Of a stretch of 64,000 nucleotides of DNA, positions 49,990 through 63,012 are shown one piece after another. Numbering within the stretch: the first letter of the stretch is position 1; the number at the start of each line of letters is the position of its first letter. Source of the stretch: Wuchereria bancrofti (taxonomy: Eukaryota; Nematoda; Chromadorea; Rhabditida; Onchocercidae); assembly GCA_005281725.1 (NCBI GenBank), contig SSBO01000001.1:11533776-11597775 (forward strand). The letters run 5' to 3'. The notes under the pieces are model-generated. The model searched no databases. It was not told the DNA's origin and was given only the letters and a program-made list of their open reading frames with translations. Made by a program: the position numbers and the translations under genes.

Positions 49990-52900
49990 ATGATTCGAGA
50001 AGGTAAACCTCAATTAGATTCTATGAAAAAAGAATTATTGTTGCACATGAAAAATCATATCGTTGCAACGATGAACGCGAGAAGAGAGGTACATTTCTTC
50101 AAATTACCAAAAAAAAGAAAATTTATTATACATTTTAAAATTTTATGTTTTTTTGGTGTTCGAAATTTTGTTCTAAATTTTATGTTCGAAATTGTTCGGC
50201 GTTTATATCAATTTCTAAATAAATTTTTTAATTGTAATTCAATTTCCAAATAAATTTAAGCATTAGTTCAGACTGAGTAGCTGTGGAATAATTGGTTTGC
50301 AAAATGAATTCGCTAATTAAAAAATTCTTACAGAGTTTCATGATAATTGTTGTATTGAGTATCCTACCAAATTCTTTGGATGTAAAAACATGAATTCTTC
50401 AAGTTCTATCATGTATCTATCATGCGTTGTATCATGTAAGTTACTGAAAATTACATGAAGCCAACAATGTGTCAACTGATAATTTAATTTTAAGATCTAC
50501 GATGCACTGAAAGAGTCATTTGACACCAGTTCTGCGGATTTTTACAATCTTTCCTCGACTGTGAAGCACGTAAGGATAATTCGGTTGTTAATAACGTGTT
50601 TGGAAAAATATAAACCCCATCAGCATTTACAAGTATGTTACAAACAGTAAAATTATGAATGATACTAGAGAATATTAGTGTATTGTCTTTAATCTACCTT
50701 GTTATCCATGAGGATGGTACTGGATGATAAAGCAGCCATGAAATGAAGCGATTATTATCCATGCTTTTGTTCTTAGATGCATAACTGTAATTAATTTATT
50801 TGAAGAAAATAGAGATCCTTGCTTTCTTGAAGACTATTGAATTGCTTTGAACTATAGTTTTTTGAGTTTCAAGGATGCTTTCTCTGTATGGAATTGGCGT
50901 TTGGCTCCTGCAGTGTTCGCACTTTCTGATCCAGTGGAACGGCAGAAATTCAGCAAACATGCAAAACTGCTTGCTGCTTGTTTACTTGATTCCGATGAGG
51001 TTTGTTCTTTTTCCTTTTTGGATCCGAAGGAATTTTTTTTACGGAAAAAATTAAGTTTACATATTTGATAACTTTGTTGTAGAGTTATGCATATTAAATA
51101 TGTAAACTGCGATCATCTAATCAGTAGTTTAGTCATTGCAATTTTATTCTGGTTTGAAGCCTTTTTCTTTCATTTTAGTTTTTTCTGAAATTAGAAAACG
51201 TGCAAAGTTCAAAAAAAAAAAAAAATCCTTGATTGTATTATGAATGTCAACAAGATTATTTCAGTATACAAAAGCCATTATCTGCTTGGGACATGCCGTG
51301 CGGTTACATGATGGCGATGTGCATTCAAGATTGTTGCTTACGTACTGGCTCTGCTTTCTAGGATACTGGTCATTAGCCAAAACTCAGGTGCTCGACGAAG
51401 ATGAAGTGAAACGGATGTACTCTATTCACAAAGAAATCATTAATGAAGTTATTAATGACATTATTTATCTACATGCGGGAAAAGCAGCGGTATGATTATG
51501 TTCTACTATTTTACTTGATGTTAAATCAACCTTATTAAATATCTCATGGAAGAGAATTGAAGTTGTTGTTATGCTCTAAAGTCTCTTGTTTATTTATTTA
51601 GAAAATATTTACAATTAAGCTCAGTTAAAAGGAGATCCTAAATAACATTAATTGATTTGATTTCATCTAGGGACATCATTCCGGCGATTCATTACCAGCA
51701 CATGATCGTATTCTTAAAACTATGCAGAGTTTCGAGTCCATTCTCACAAAATCGAAAGCAAAAACTTTCCAACAATACGAAGCACAAATTCTTGTTAAAC
51801 GGGTATTGATAGCTGCTAACCATTTCTCATCCGCTGATTTAACACTGGTAAGTACAGTCCTTTGAGTTCTGTCAAATGACGGTCAAGTATGAGTGTAGTA
51901 AATGATGAAATAATTAACTCTTGGTTATGGACACGTTTAACAATAGTTTTAGATTTCAATCAAAGACAACTGAATTAGTTTTAAAGATGTAAATTTAACT
52001 GAAACCATGAGACTCTCCAGTCAAGCAATCACGTTTTCTGATTGCTGCACATTATGTATGATTAAACATGCATTTATAAAAAAGTTTTAAATTCTAATTA
52101 TTAAACTATTTCTTCCTTCTTTTCTTTTCTCTTGATTCGATTAGTTTGATTGTTTTTGATTGACATCTCCGTTTTTTATTGATTGTGTTTCATGTAAATC
52201 AGTTACAATACCTTAGCTGTAGAAGCTCTGCTGTAGATTGGTGATCCACTACAAAATATGGATTTTATAAAAGCACGTTATGAAACGTTAGTGAAATGTC
52301 GAAGTAGCGTATATTATGGTAACGATATGAAAGAAGAGGATGTCGGTTGTGCTGCATTTGCTGGTGGTGAATTTCAAGAAACAAAAATTGATGAGTACCG
52401 TAAGTTCGAAAAACTTCGACATCATTTTTTTGGCACTTCAGTCAGATATCATTTGAAATAGGAAACTTGATGGTCACTGTTTTTTGGGCTAAAAAGTAGA
52501 AAAGAGTAGCTTTTTCTTACCCAAGGATTCTTATTATTATATCTCGAGATTTAAAAGTAACCTCTAGTTAAAAGATAGTCTAGTTCAATGCATTGGTAAG
52601 GGCTTTCATGTGTGATAGTGTAATGCTCTAGAAATATTTCATTTTTCAGTGAAGTTAAGTGCAGCTGTGGCGGAGCATTTCAAAGTAGTATTGCAGCTAT
52701 GTTTTAAATATATTGAGCTGGGAATCCTTCGAGAGAGTGAAAGTGAAGGATTGAAATTATTGCATCAGGTTCTAAAAACGTCAAATTTACAAAGGTTTGT
52801 GTTTAGCGCAATGGTCTGATTACTATATAAAAATCAAGATGAAAATTATCTAATCTTTAATTGTCTCTTTTCAAATATTTTAAATTCTAGTTGTAATTGG

Positions 52901-55900
52901 TGGTTATGTCTTATGTAGCTATTGCAACATTTCTTAGTTTTTAATTTTTGATTAGGTGTTTGGCAGTGTTGAACGTCTTATTTCTAACATCGACACTTGC
53001 CCGCGGTGATATTATGAACGTTCGTCCAGATCCATTTCGACCAATGATCGCTTCTTTGTGGAATGTTAGTTATGTTTTTTAGGTTCAATTTTTAGCATAA
53101 ATTTTCTATTTATTTCCTGTCTTTTAGAAAATACTACCTGCTGAACATCGTTCTTATCAATAGCATTATCTCAGTTTTATAAATAACGTTTCTTAAGAGG
53201 TCGAAAAGCGAAATTTCTGTTTGTACAGACAGTGAAAGACTGAACAGAAAGCTGAATTTATCTTCTCAAAAAATAATAGATCTCAGTGAAGATGAACCAA
53301 ACAAGTAAGTTGTATTATCTACCACTTGACTTTAAGTATATGAGATAAGAAAGTAATTTTTAGCATTATTTGTCGGTAATAATAATTAGTTCAATACATC
53401 CTTATTTTTAAATTTTTATTTTAGGAGTAATTTTTTTTATTTTTATTTTCGTAATTTTTTTCCTTATTTTATTTTTATTTATTTAATTTGGATATCCGAT
53501 TCGGCAATGATTATAATCATTTCAACAAAAATCAGTTCACAAACATAAACAGTTGTAGTGGGCATTTCATTCATTCACTAATTTTTGAATGCCGTCTTTT
53601 TTGTTCTATGTCTTGTTCTTAATATAAATGCAAAGAACGGGCATTGTTTCCAGAAACGTCCATAAAAAAAAAATAATGCTAATACAAAAAAAAAAAAGTA
53701 ATGCTAATACTGCAAGCTATATCGTTCTCCATTAGTAACTGTTTCCAAATATGACTGAGTTGACCTCCGTCTAGTTTTGCAGTCTGAAATTTAGCTGAGT
53801 CACCAAATTAATAGTTCTATTAAATTTTCTTACAAGGTTAATATCAAGCGAAGGTAATGTGATTTTCAAATTTCAGTTTGTCACAAGCAAATAAAGAAAA
53901 TATGGAGAGTAAATTAATATTAGAAGAACATGTTGAATATTGCGATTGTGTGATATGTACACTTTGTGGCATGAATCCACAGATGCACATTGAAGCTATT
54001 TTTTCTAAGATGTTATTTTATCGATATTCATCAAGAATATTTCGCATGTTTTCCGAACGGTAATATTTCATGTTTTCGTTTAGATTCTATTTCACTGATT
54101 TTATTAACTTGCCATTGTAAACTATGTTTTGGTTGACTTTTGTGGAAGTTATCAGTTAGTACCAGTAAACAACTTGAAATGATTGTCATGCATATTGTAG
54201 GATTCTGAAACTGTCTCAGGAAACTTCATTAGACGTTATTGCGATTTGTTCAGCACTTCAAAAGGAAGCAACGGACAAGGTGATTTTTCTCGCTTATTAA
54301 TTAAATTTCCCGCCAAGATTTGCTTCCATATTTTCTTTTGTTCAGTCTTGCGAGTTTGTACAAATATTTGAATATATCTTAGGCAATCGAAGAACGAAAA
54401 TATCCACTGGAAGCACTAGATCGATTTTTGCTTGCAGCAATTCGATGGCTCCGAAGAGTTAGTGAAGAAGAAAAACCGGAGATTATTCAGGATGTAATAA
54501 AGGAATCGTTGAAAGTATGCTTACAAATTTTTTAATAGAACATACTGGTTTTGATGGTCATTGATATGTTCAATATAATGTCTTAAAAATTTTTGAAGGT
54601 TTTTCTGTATTATTTTCAATATACGACAATTAGAAATTATAGATATGCTTAACGGATCCGATACACTTTCGTTGGCAGTGGTTAACAATACGACAGTTAG
54701 CACGAACGCCACTTAAAATTCCGAAATTGGAGTGGCTACGTTTACATGTCAAAGCAAGATTGCGTTCACCGTTCAAGTCTATTGTAATCAACCTTGCGTC
54801 AGAATTAAATAGTTTGTACGTACGGAAATCCTCTTGACCCTTAATTAGAAATGATGCACTATTAGTAGAAGAAGTAGTGCTTAGCCTCATGATCCGGAAC
54901 TGCCCAAAAATAACTTTAAATTTATACGGCTTCTAGTGAACGAAGCAATTTATTTATATAGCTTCAGTTGCATTGTGATTTGTTATACCACCACTATCAA
55001 AACACTCCATTTCTGCAGGACACTTTGCTCACCAAGGCCATGTCCCACTATGAACACCGAGAAATATACACCGACCGCAAAAACGAATTACAACACTGTT
55101 AATAACGTTATTAACAATTACGTAGACACGGAAATGGAAGAAGCTCGGAAAGATTTTGATTCTTTTTCCCATCTTTTCTACAGGTTTAAGTTATTTGATG
55201 CTCCCTACATATGTTTCACGAAAATAAAGGAAATTCTGTCTTATTGTTCACACTAGAGTTGCAATTGTGATGTGCAGTAAATTGAGTTAATTTTTCCATT
55301 CGTTTTTCACAAGTTTCATATAACTCGTAGCTCGAACTTTGAACTTTAGGGAGTGGCGGTTCCAAATATGTTCTTATTTGGGACAAGTTTGTGCTTTCCA
55401 ATATAAAGCTGATTGGATTGAGTCAGGATGGAGTGCAGCTTATTATTTTAATGAAGCGATGTTTATCAGTACCCGCCAACTGGCCCGCATGATTTCCAAG
55501 AAGTCGGAAGAGAGTCAGAATTTTCATTTTGAAAATATCAAGAAGTTCAAGAAAGCCGTTCAGTGTTTGCCGCCCGGTAGGTTTTTAAACTTTTTCCTAT
55601 AGTTGGATATAATGGCTCAAAATCTGCGAATCATCCTATAATTGTAATTTTCAGTATTCACTCGTTTTTAACCAATTTCACTTTTTTATTTGGTGTCACT
55701 TATTAGTCATGTAATTTTTACTTGATAAGAAATCATTTCCGGGATACAAGATTTTGTTTAGCATCATGATTATTCAAAAATGATAAAATACGTCAAATCA
55801 AGCATTCACATTTTTTATGCGCTCAGTGACGCTATTCCTTGATGATATTTTCTATAGATTGCAATGACTTATAGATTCTGTGATGTTTTTCAAGTACTAT

Positions 55901-58900
55901 TTTCAGATTTAACAGTGGTGCAACTTTTTCTGGATTCTAGACGAATACTTTGGTTAATTAAGTTATATAGTGGCCAGCCACCATTGGTCGTGCCTGTTGC
56001 ATTCCTTCCACAGGTAATTGTCATGAACTATTTGTTAATGATTACAACTGTGACAACTTTGTTAACATTCTCATAAGATGGATGTTATCTTTTCGCCTCA
56101 TAACGATTCGTTTCAGTATTTACTTTAAATTTAGATAATGTAATAACTTTAAGTATTGTCTTCAATCGACTGACTTACTCAAATATTTTATCTTAATTCA
56201 AATCTGCTGGAATGGTGTCTCCAGTTTGTCTACTGAAAACAAAGAAATCCTAGCGTGGTGGAATTTATGTCATAATGTATTGGGACTTGAAGTGAAATCA
56301 AATTTATTATTTAACATATTTAGTAATTTTAGTATTGAAGACACCAGCTTATACTCTTCCAATAAATAAATTTTGAATTTCAGGAAAGAATTCTAGACTT
56401 AAGTGAAAAAACATGTGTAATGGATAAACGTTAAAGAATGTCCTATTGTTGTTTTGTTTGTCTTTTCAAATCAAGTTTTGAAAAATTGTTCTCAGGATGA
56501 CGTCCTTCTGAAACGTTTTGTAACCTTGTTGGCGGAGAATGATGCATCAGGAAATCTTAGTAAAACATGCACAGATCCCAAAGAATATTGGCAGATAAGA
56601 AGGAAGTTGGATAAAAAACTGAAGGTTAAATTTCTTGGACTTATTATGCAGTTGTTGAATTTTGAGCGTTTTATCTCTAATGTTTTTTTTTTTTTGATTA
56701 TGAAGTTTTATATCATTCTCTAAATGGAAGATGCATTATAGATAGAGGAAAAAGGTAAATTTTTTGATAAAAATGGTAGGATTTTTTGGTAACGGAAGTG
56801 GAAAATTGTGAACGTTATCAAATTTTTGCAGATTTTGGTTAGTGAGGTGCAAGCAGAATGGTTTGGAATTTTTTCCGTTCTACTTTTACCTTCTGTCAGT
56901 GTAAATGATGCGCGTATTTCAGTTATCAGTGAATTAGTGAGCAGTGGACTTTCAAGAAGCTTTGCAAGTGTATGCATAGCCGAATTTTATTTTTTATTAT
57001 TTTTTTTATTAAGCAAAGCTATTTTTCCATTTTATTACAAAAACACTATACAATTTTGAAGTAGAGAAAACATGATAATATGAGAAAAAAGCTTGCCAAA
57101 TACGGTAATTCGAACAAAATGATATTTAACGTCTGAACTTTCTTGCATTACGGGCTGCAAGAGTAATATAGCTCTTTTGGAATTGATTTCAGCTCTTTTC
57201 TAGGCATTAGTAGAGAATTTGGATCTGTCGACAACAAACTGGCGACAGTTAGTTCAAAGATTTTCAAGTTTAGAAAATTTCGATGAAACTGTTGCTACAC
57301 ATATTGCTGATCATCGAAATCATTGGTTATCGAAATTTGGAAAGCAGCCATTCGTTCGTGATTTCTCAGGCAGTTATGTTTTGTTTTGCGTCTCACCGGT
57401 AAGTCCAACTTTGTAAGTCTTTTTCAAGTAGTTTATCTAAGATATAAAGGAAACTTTTGTGATTTAATTTCTTCAAGTTTTCTGTTCTAATTGTCCAAAT
57501 GTGAAAGATTTTCTGATTCTGTTAAAGAAATTAGTCGTGCTGAGTCAAGAGAGGGTCGTCACAACCGCAACCGCAGAACTTTACAGTGATACTGGTTAAT
57601 AGTAACATTCTCACTGCTTTGATTCCAGGAATTAGCCTCATTTCCTTTCGAACTTTTGCCGGTGATAGAGTCGCATAAGCGTGTCTGCAGGATATCATCA
57701 TTTCACATGTTCGAAAAACTATTATCTCTTTCCGAAAAGGTTTTTTTCTTTTTAGCTATTTTTCTCTCTGTTAAGACTTCTGAAATTTCTTTCTTATGTT
57801 GCAGTTTTAGATACCAAAAACAGTTAATGGAATGAATTCTTTTTACGTGCTCGATCCTGGAGGTGATTTGACTGATACACAGAAAAGGCTTTCCAAAGAA
57901 CTAGAGAAGTATACTTGTTGGAAAGGAACAATTGGAGCTGCACCAAAACCGGAAGAATTACGTAACTCGTTAGAAACTAGTGATCTATTCTTGTAAGCTT
58001 AACTTTTCTTGTAATTTTTATATTTTAATGTTTTCATGTGTATGAAGAAAAACCCAGTAATTTCAAAAAATTGTTATATATGTGCTGTTGTTTTTATCCT
58101 TCGTACAAATTCATATAACATTTCAGTTTCTTTTCATTGTTCAGATTTTTTTTTTTTTAAGTTATATGGGTCACGGAAGTGGTGGTAGATATTTTGGAAG
58201 GTCAACAGTACTGCGGAGTAATATTCGTGCCGTATCACTGCTTATGGGCTGCTCCAGGTTTAATATCTCTTTTTGCATGGTCTCACGAAATTGAAATTTC
58301 AATCAGACAAAATGACAAGGGATATGTTAATATCTAATGTTTTAGTATTTAAAATTCAGTTGAATTTTTAGTGTTCGGATAACTTACGAAGGCGAAGGAT
58401 TCGACGGCAGAGGTGCGATTTACGATTATGTTATAGCAAAATGTCCTTGTGTTGTTGGTTGTCTTTGGATGGTGAGTTGATGCTTAAATGGCTCAAAATT
58501 AAATTTGAAATCAGGGAATGAGATGGTTTGTAAACAACATATACTTGCACATAAATTGATGTTCGAGATGTATCATTTGATTAATTGGTGTAACCAATGC
58601 CAAACTTGAAGACATATTCTAATTCGAAAATTTTAATGTCTCTCTGCCTAAGGTCACAGATGGTGAAATTGACAGAGTACTCTTAGCTCTTCTGGACTTC
58701 TGTTTTTCGGGAATTCGAAAAGCGGATGGTGATAAAATTAAGCCAAAGTAAGTTTTTAAAAAATATTTTATTTCTGAAGTTTAACATGCACAATTAAAAC
58801 TGTTTTATTTTAACACTTCATAAATTTTATTTTATTTATGTACTGTTTATCAATTCATATTTTAATTAAAAAGAAAATATGGTGGTCAATATATTAAATT

Positions 58901-59191
58901 TTTCTGGAAAAGCTGAAAATAAAGCTCTTGATTGAAACATATTTCAGTTCGTCATATCGATTATTGATAGATGGAATTGCATACGCTCGTACAGCATGTA
59001 AGTTGAAGTACATGACCGGTGGCGCTGTTGTTGCATATGGATTACCCATTGTAACCTGTCTGTCGGAGGATATGATGGAGATGAAGCAACAATCCAAAAC
59101 AACGCAACTTTTCAACAAGGATATTACTTTGTTACCGAAATCGAGGGAGTTATTAGCTACTCAACCTATTGAGAGAGGCAATCTTTACTGA
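49990..59191 (+). CDS. sep-1: Separase, cysteine protease of the C50 family
   Basis: Cleaves the kleisin of cohesin at anaphase onset to release sister chromatids. Twenty-five exons were traced from 49990-50088 to 58948-59191, with all phases closing, for about 1,214 residues (C. elegans SEP-1 about 1,260). The N-terminal two-thirds is helical repeat-like and not individually recognisable. The catalytic domain is diagnostic: FYMGHGSGGRYF with the catalytic His (about residue 1041), then RAVSLLMGCSS with the catalytic Cys (about 1067; the serine after it is split by an intron), then CPCVVGCLWMVTDGEIDR, LLIDGIAYAR and LKYMTGGAVVAYGLP. Intron 51000-51264 holds a retroposed poly(A) sequence. The exon at 56496 could start at an earlier acceptor (56475). 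The middle exons are less certain than the C-terminal ones because the N-terminal region is poorly conserved. Confidence 0.9.
51054..51108. repeat. 13-bp-arm hairpin beside the retroposed copy
   Basis: AGTTTACATATTT (51054-51066) pairs exactly with AAATATGTAAACT (51096-51108), loop 29 bases. It ends six bases before the retroposed block in the same separase intron. Confidence 0.75.
51114..51225 (+). mobile_element. Second copy of the poly(A)-tailed retroposed sequence
   Basis: Matches 35803-35915 over about 97 bases with no difference seen by eye, then 15 A. No long target-site duplication is visible around it. It sits in the separase intron between exons ending 50999 and starting 51265. Confidence 0.8.
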
Positions 59192-59518
59192 AGAAGTTAT
59201 TAAAAAGTACTTGAATTTGCAGATGATGCTTTCATAAGTTAAACTTTCCTGACCGAGATTTTTTTATTAAAATTGTGTACTGTCACTCCGAAATTCCTCT
59301 TTGGTCTTATTCGTAAGAATTTCATAGCTCTTATCTTTATTATGCAACATTTACACATAAATGCATTATTTTCCAATTAAATTAAACTTTATGTTTCTGC
59401 TTATGTTCTAATAATGGTAGTGGGTACTTCCCGAGAGTATATAAATTCTTTTTTGGATGAGTCAAAAATTTAAAAAGTATCAGGAGTTTCAGCAAATATA
59501 GAAATAGATATCGCCAGT

Positions 59519-60266
59519 ATGCGCGACTTTTTTGGTTCTTTGTCGCTGTATAGGTGGATATATATTAGTCCAAAAAATAGCTAGTGTTTTTACTTCAACA
59601 CTTTGCGAAAATTTAAACTGTGTATAAACTTGAAAAGTGAAAAATTTTCCAAAAGTGTTTGACAGTATAGGAAGTGCAAACTGTTCTCCACGTTGTTCTC
59701 CAGGTACTTTTTGCCTCATGTGATTGAATCACATATTGTCCCTTTTTTCTCTGTGTGTTTGTTCTTTCATTTTTATTCAATTCACTTTTTTTTTTTTAAA
59801 TTTTGTCTTTATCTGTATACATGCCTCATGTATTCTGTGTAGAATAATTTTATAAAATCGTTCTTCAAATAGCTGAATTTCAAGATTCTACATTGTGTAG
59901 TACTTGTAAGGATGAAATATCAACACACTGCTATGGCAATAAATATTGTTCTTTCGATGTTTTGTATGAGATGACGGGTATGTCTAACCGATGTTTTGAT
60001 CCATTTACTTGTAAACTAGGAATGATTTGAAGTGCAGTTAACAGTGGCTTACATTCATTCTTTTCTTTGCATTAAATCAGATTTGATCTTACGTATCGTT
60101 TACGTACTATCATGACTATCATGATAAATATATAAATACATAAATATATGTTGATAAATGTTGGTGTTTTTAGAATGATACTTTCATTCACCGTTTTTCT
60201 TTTTATGCAGACAAGATATTTGATGATACCATCGACCTGAATATGTTAATCGCTGCATATATTTAG
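59519..60266 (+). CDS. Candidate 73-residue Cys-rich protein downstream of separase
   Basis: I do not recognise this protein. Exons 59519-59553, 59667-59704, 59885-59977 and 60211-60266 join in phases 2, 1 and 1 and end at TAG, giving 73 residues. A TTTCAG acceptor (59487-59492) precedes the first exon with an open leader and no upstream ATG, as for a trans-spliced start. The central part has six cysteines (C-x3-C-x6-C-x2-C-x7-C-x5-C; CSPRC, CSTCKDE, HCYGNKYC) and the C-terminus is acidic and aliphatic (KIFDDTIDLNML). No signal peptide, so zinc binding or a mitochondrial disulfide fold is possible. It starts about 330 bp after the separase stop on the same strand, the spacing of nematode operons. 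All evidence is splice-frame consistency. Confidence 0.45.
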
Positions 60267-60513
60267 AGGAGGTGATGGATTATTCATTCGAACATCGTAT
60301 AAAAACAGAAAAGCGTCCCTCATTTTTCATTTTTTAATCAAGCAAAAAAAAAAAAAAGTCAAATTAACTGTAAAGTCTAAGCTTGCTAATTAACTCATTC
60401 TCATATATTATGAGTCATTGTTTATGCAAAATAATTCCTAATAATGATGATGATCACTTTTATTATTATCCAAATAATGCTTGTCTCAATAAGCATCTCT
60501 GTCTGTACAGTAG

Positions 60514-60840
60514 CATTTATCATCACTTCAGGAAGATTTGAAAAGATGGAATGAAAGGTGAGAAAGTCGTGCGCTGTTTGTTAGCATTGTTGTCTATTCA
60601 ATAATGGGTGCTGAATATATGTATGTATATGTGTGTCTGTGTTGCTTGTGAATGGTTTTGATGAAATTTTCAAGGATAAATCAGAATTTAGGACTATTTT
60701 CGCAACGATGATTATTGATTTCAAGGTTACTAAGCAGCAATTTTGGCGATGCACAATTCATCCATATACGTCGATTAGATGATGATGATTTAGAGCTGTT
60801 TACATTTGCAAATTTGAGATCTTTTTTTAAATTTATTTAA
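60514..60840 (+). CDS. Candidate terminal exons of a small plus-strand gene
   Basis: Exon 60514-60557 (or from 60532) ends at a good GTGAGA donor in phase 2; exon 60726-60840 opens in the matching phase after TTTCAAG and ends at TAA. The joined frame reads SSLQEDLKRWNERLL then SSNFGDAQFIHIRRLDDDD and a short hydrophobic tail. It looks helical and acidic. No first exon was found; it may belong to the preceding Cys-rich gene through an exon I could not place, or be chance. Confidence 0.3.
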
Positions 60841-62443
60841 TTTATGATTTATTTTTTTTGCCAAATGTAAATTTTGAACGTAGCAAAATTAAATTAATAA
60901 TAGCTCCATTAATGGATCTAATTTTATGAGATCTAATTTTAACTCCATTAATGGAGTTATTATTTCCATCATTCATTTTAGCTTTTTTCTTTTTTTTAGA
61001 TTTGAAAGGAAGCTGTAGCTTAGTTTTAAACATTAAATAAATTTGTATAAAGTAAAAGCTTAAACTGAACTGCATATGAAGAACGATTTAAGTCACTTTC
61101 GGAGCTGAGAAAAATAAATCTCAATCACAGAGGCCTACTGCTGGAGCTTATTTTTTAATTATTATGAATTATAATTGTTTTTTTTTTTTGGTGAAGTGTA
61201 TGTTTTCTCTTTTAATGTACGCCATATTATACATTTCTTTGTTTCAAAATATTCCAATAATTGGAAAGAAAGCAATTATCGCCACTATTACTTGCTACAA
61301 TTTCACAGAAAAAAAAAAATTAATTTCGAAATTTTTTATAGATTCGTGAAGTTTTTTGAAAAAATGAATTTTCTAGAAACTTCTTTCTAGTGATTCATTA
61401 AAGACTTCAATTGTATAAAATTTCTAACATCAATAATTCCCAAATTTTATTGTATAAATGGTAACATCTGTATCACATATTAATGATAGATGATAATATC
61501 CAGAACTGTCATCAGTAATTGTTGCATTAGAAATTCATTTATCCGAAACAATGTATATAACCGTATTTGGAAGAGTACAGTAGACTAATGAGATAAATCA
61601 TTAACCTAAATATTAGGTACAATACATTAGTGATGATTGTATTGAATGTATAAGTCAATGTGTCCTAAAATCATTTCCTTTTCTCGTTTTTTTTTCTCTC
61701 TCTCTCTCTCTCTCCCTCTCTCTCCTATCTATCTCGTTAAGAAAAAAATGAATGAAAACATTTTGTTTTTGTTGGATTTTTCGATTTTAACAATTAAAAT
61801 GATAAAAGCAAAAGCAAAAAAAAAAGGAAAAAAAAAGGAACGCATAGGATGAAATTTAATTGTGTTCGTCTATTCTTTTGAAGTAATCTTTGACCGATCA
61901 AAGACTGACTATTTTGAATTAAAGAGAGAAGAAATCTTGTTGATATAGTAGCATGAAATGATTTCCTTGAGAGAGAGAGAGAGAGGGAGTAGAATAAATA
62001 GACATGATTTGTAGTACTATTACTACTGGAGATTTAGACTACTGCAGTTTGCAATAATATGTGCTATTTTTGGAAATTAATAGCATGCTAAGACTATTTC
62101 GAGACATAATTTTAATTTATCATCAACAGTAGACATATTGCAAAAGTGATTGCATAGAGAAAGAATGAGAGAGAGAGAAAGAATAATGACCATAGCAAAA
62201 TTATTATTAATAATGAAGAGATAAAAGCCTGAAAGAGCGAAAGGAGAAGAAAAAAAAAAAATAGAAGCTAAGAGAGTTCTCGGTTAATTTCGAGATATAT
62301 CATATTATTTGAGAGAAAAGAGATAGAAGGAAAATGTACATTAAAAAGGTCAAAAGAGAATATATAAGAAGAGAGAAAAAGGGAGAGAGGAAAAGAGAGA
62401 GAGAGAGGTTGACAATTGAGATGATATGTATAGCTGCGACTGA
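60841..62443. other. No gene seen; palindromes and simple repeats
   Basis: AT-rich with a nested palindrome (60904-60958), poly-T runs and CT or GA tracts (61697-61726, 61970-61988, 62168-62180). No supported exon. Confidence 0.5.
60904..60958. repeat. Nested palindrome
   Basis: AACTCCATTAATGGAGTT (60941-60958) is a perfect 18-base palindrome, and CTCCATTAATGGA also occurs at 60904-60916, so the two sites can pair with themselves or each other. Confidence 0.8.
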
Positions 62444-63012
62444 CTAGTACCGAATGGCACCAATGCGCGGATCTGCAACGATTCTTGCCGAGAGCATTTC
62501 CTCTGGGATAGTGGTAGTTGTTACCGTGCTGTCAATTCATTTAAATTTAACTTTCTCTCTCTCTCTCTCCCTCTCCCTCTCCCTCCTTCCTTCCTCTCTT
62601 TATTCTTCTTTTTTTCTCGTTATCATTTAGTAACCCATCAGTGTTCTTCCATTGATGGAATAATTTGATGGATCGTAGAGCAATCTCGTATTCTTCTACC
62701 GTGGTTGCTTATCTCAGGAGAAATATACCAGCTGAAATTCTGTCCTCTTTCTCTCTTCTCCTCTTCCTTTCTCTCTCTTTCCCTTTCTCTTTCCCTCTTT
62801 CATATTTTCGTTTCCTAATCAAAGTACATCGTCTTAACTCTTCGCAATTCTCTTTTGCATTGCTGCTAGTTATATGAAGAAGAAAGCCGCTTATTTGATA
62901 AGAAATTAATTTTTTTTATAATGCTAAATTTCTTTTTCTTTTTTTCTTACATGAATATAAAAACATGAAGGGAGAGAGAGAGAGAGAGGGAGACAGAAAA
63001 AGAGAAAGGGGA
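61690..63012. repeat. Cluster of CT and GA tracts
   Basis: Pyrimidine tracts at 61690-61730, 62553-62600 and 62745-62800 alternate with purine tracts at 61970-61988, 62360-62407 and 62970-63012. Opposite tracts are complementary, so extended foldbacks or triplex-forming DNA are possible. Confidence 0.75.
62444..62528 (-). CDS. Candidate last exon of a minus-strand gene
   Basis: After a TTGACAG acceptor a phase-2 frame encodes about 27 residues ending PEEMLSARIVADPRIGAIRY and a TAG stop. The residue pattern is protein-like and base composition is much less AT-rich than around it. Upstream exons would lie to the right (62529-64000 or beyond), where GA-rich runs prevent a clear join. The plus strand is also open here, so the strand is not certain. 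Confidence 0.3.

Noticed and set aside
60410..60538. Short Cys-containing open frame from ATG at 60410
   Set aside because: It ends at a stop without a usable donor, and its frame does not connect to the exon pair at 60532 and 60726.
62459..62640. Plus-strand frame starting MAPMRGSATIL with a Val-rich segment
   Set aside because: It runs into CT microsatellite translated as Ser/Leu/Pro; the minus-strand terminal exon is a better, though still weak, reading.
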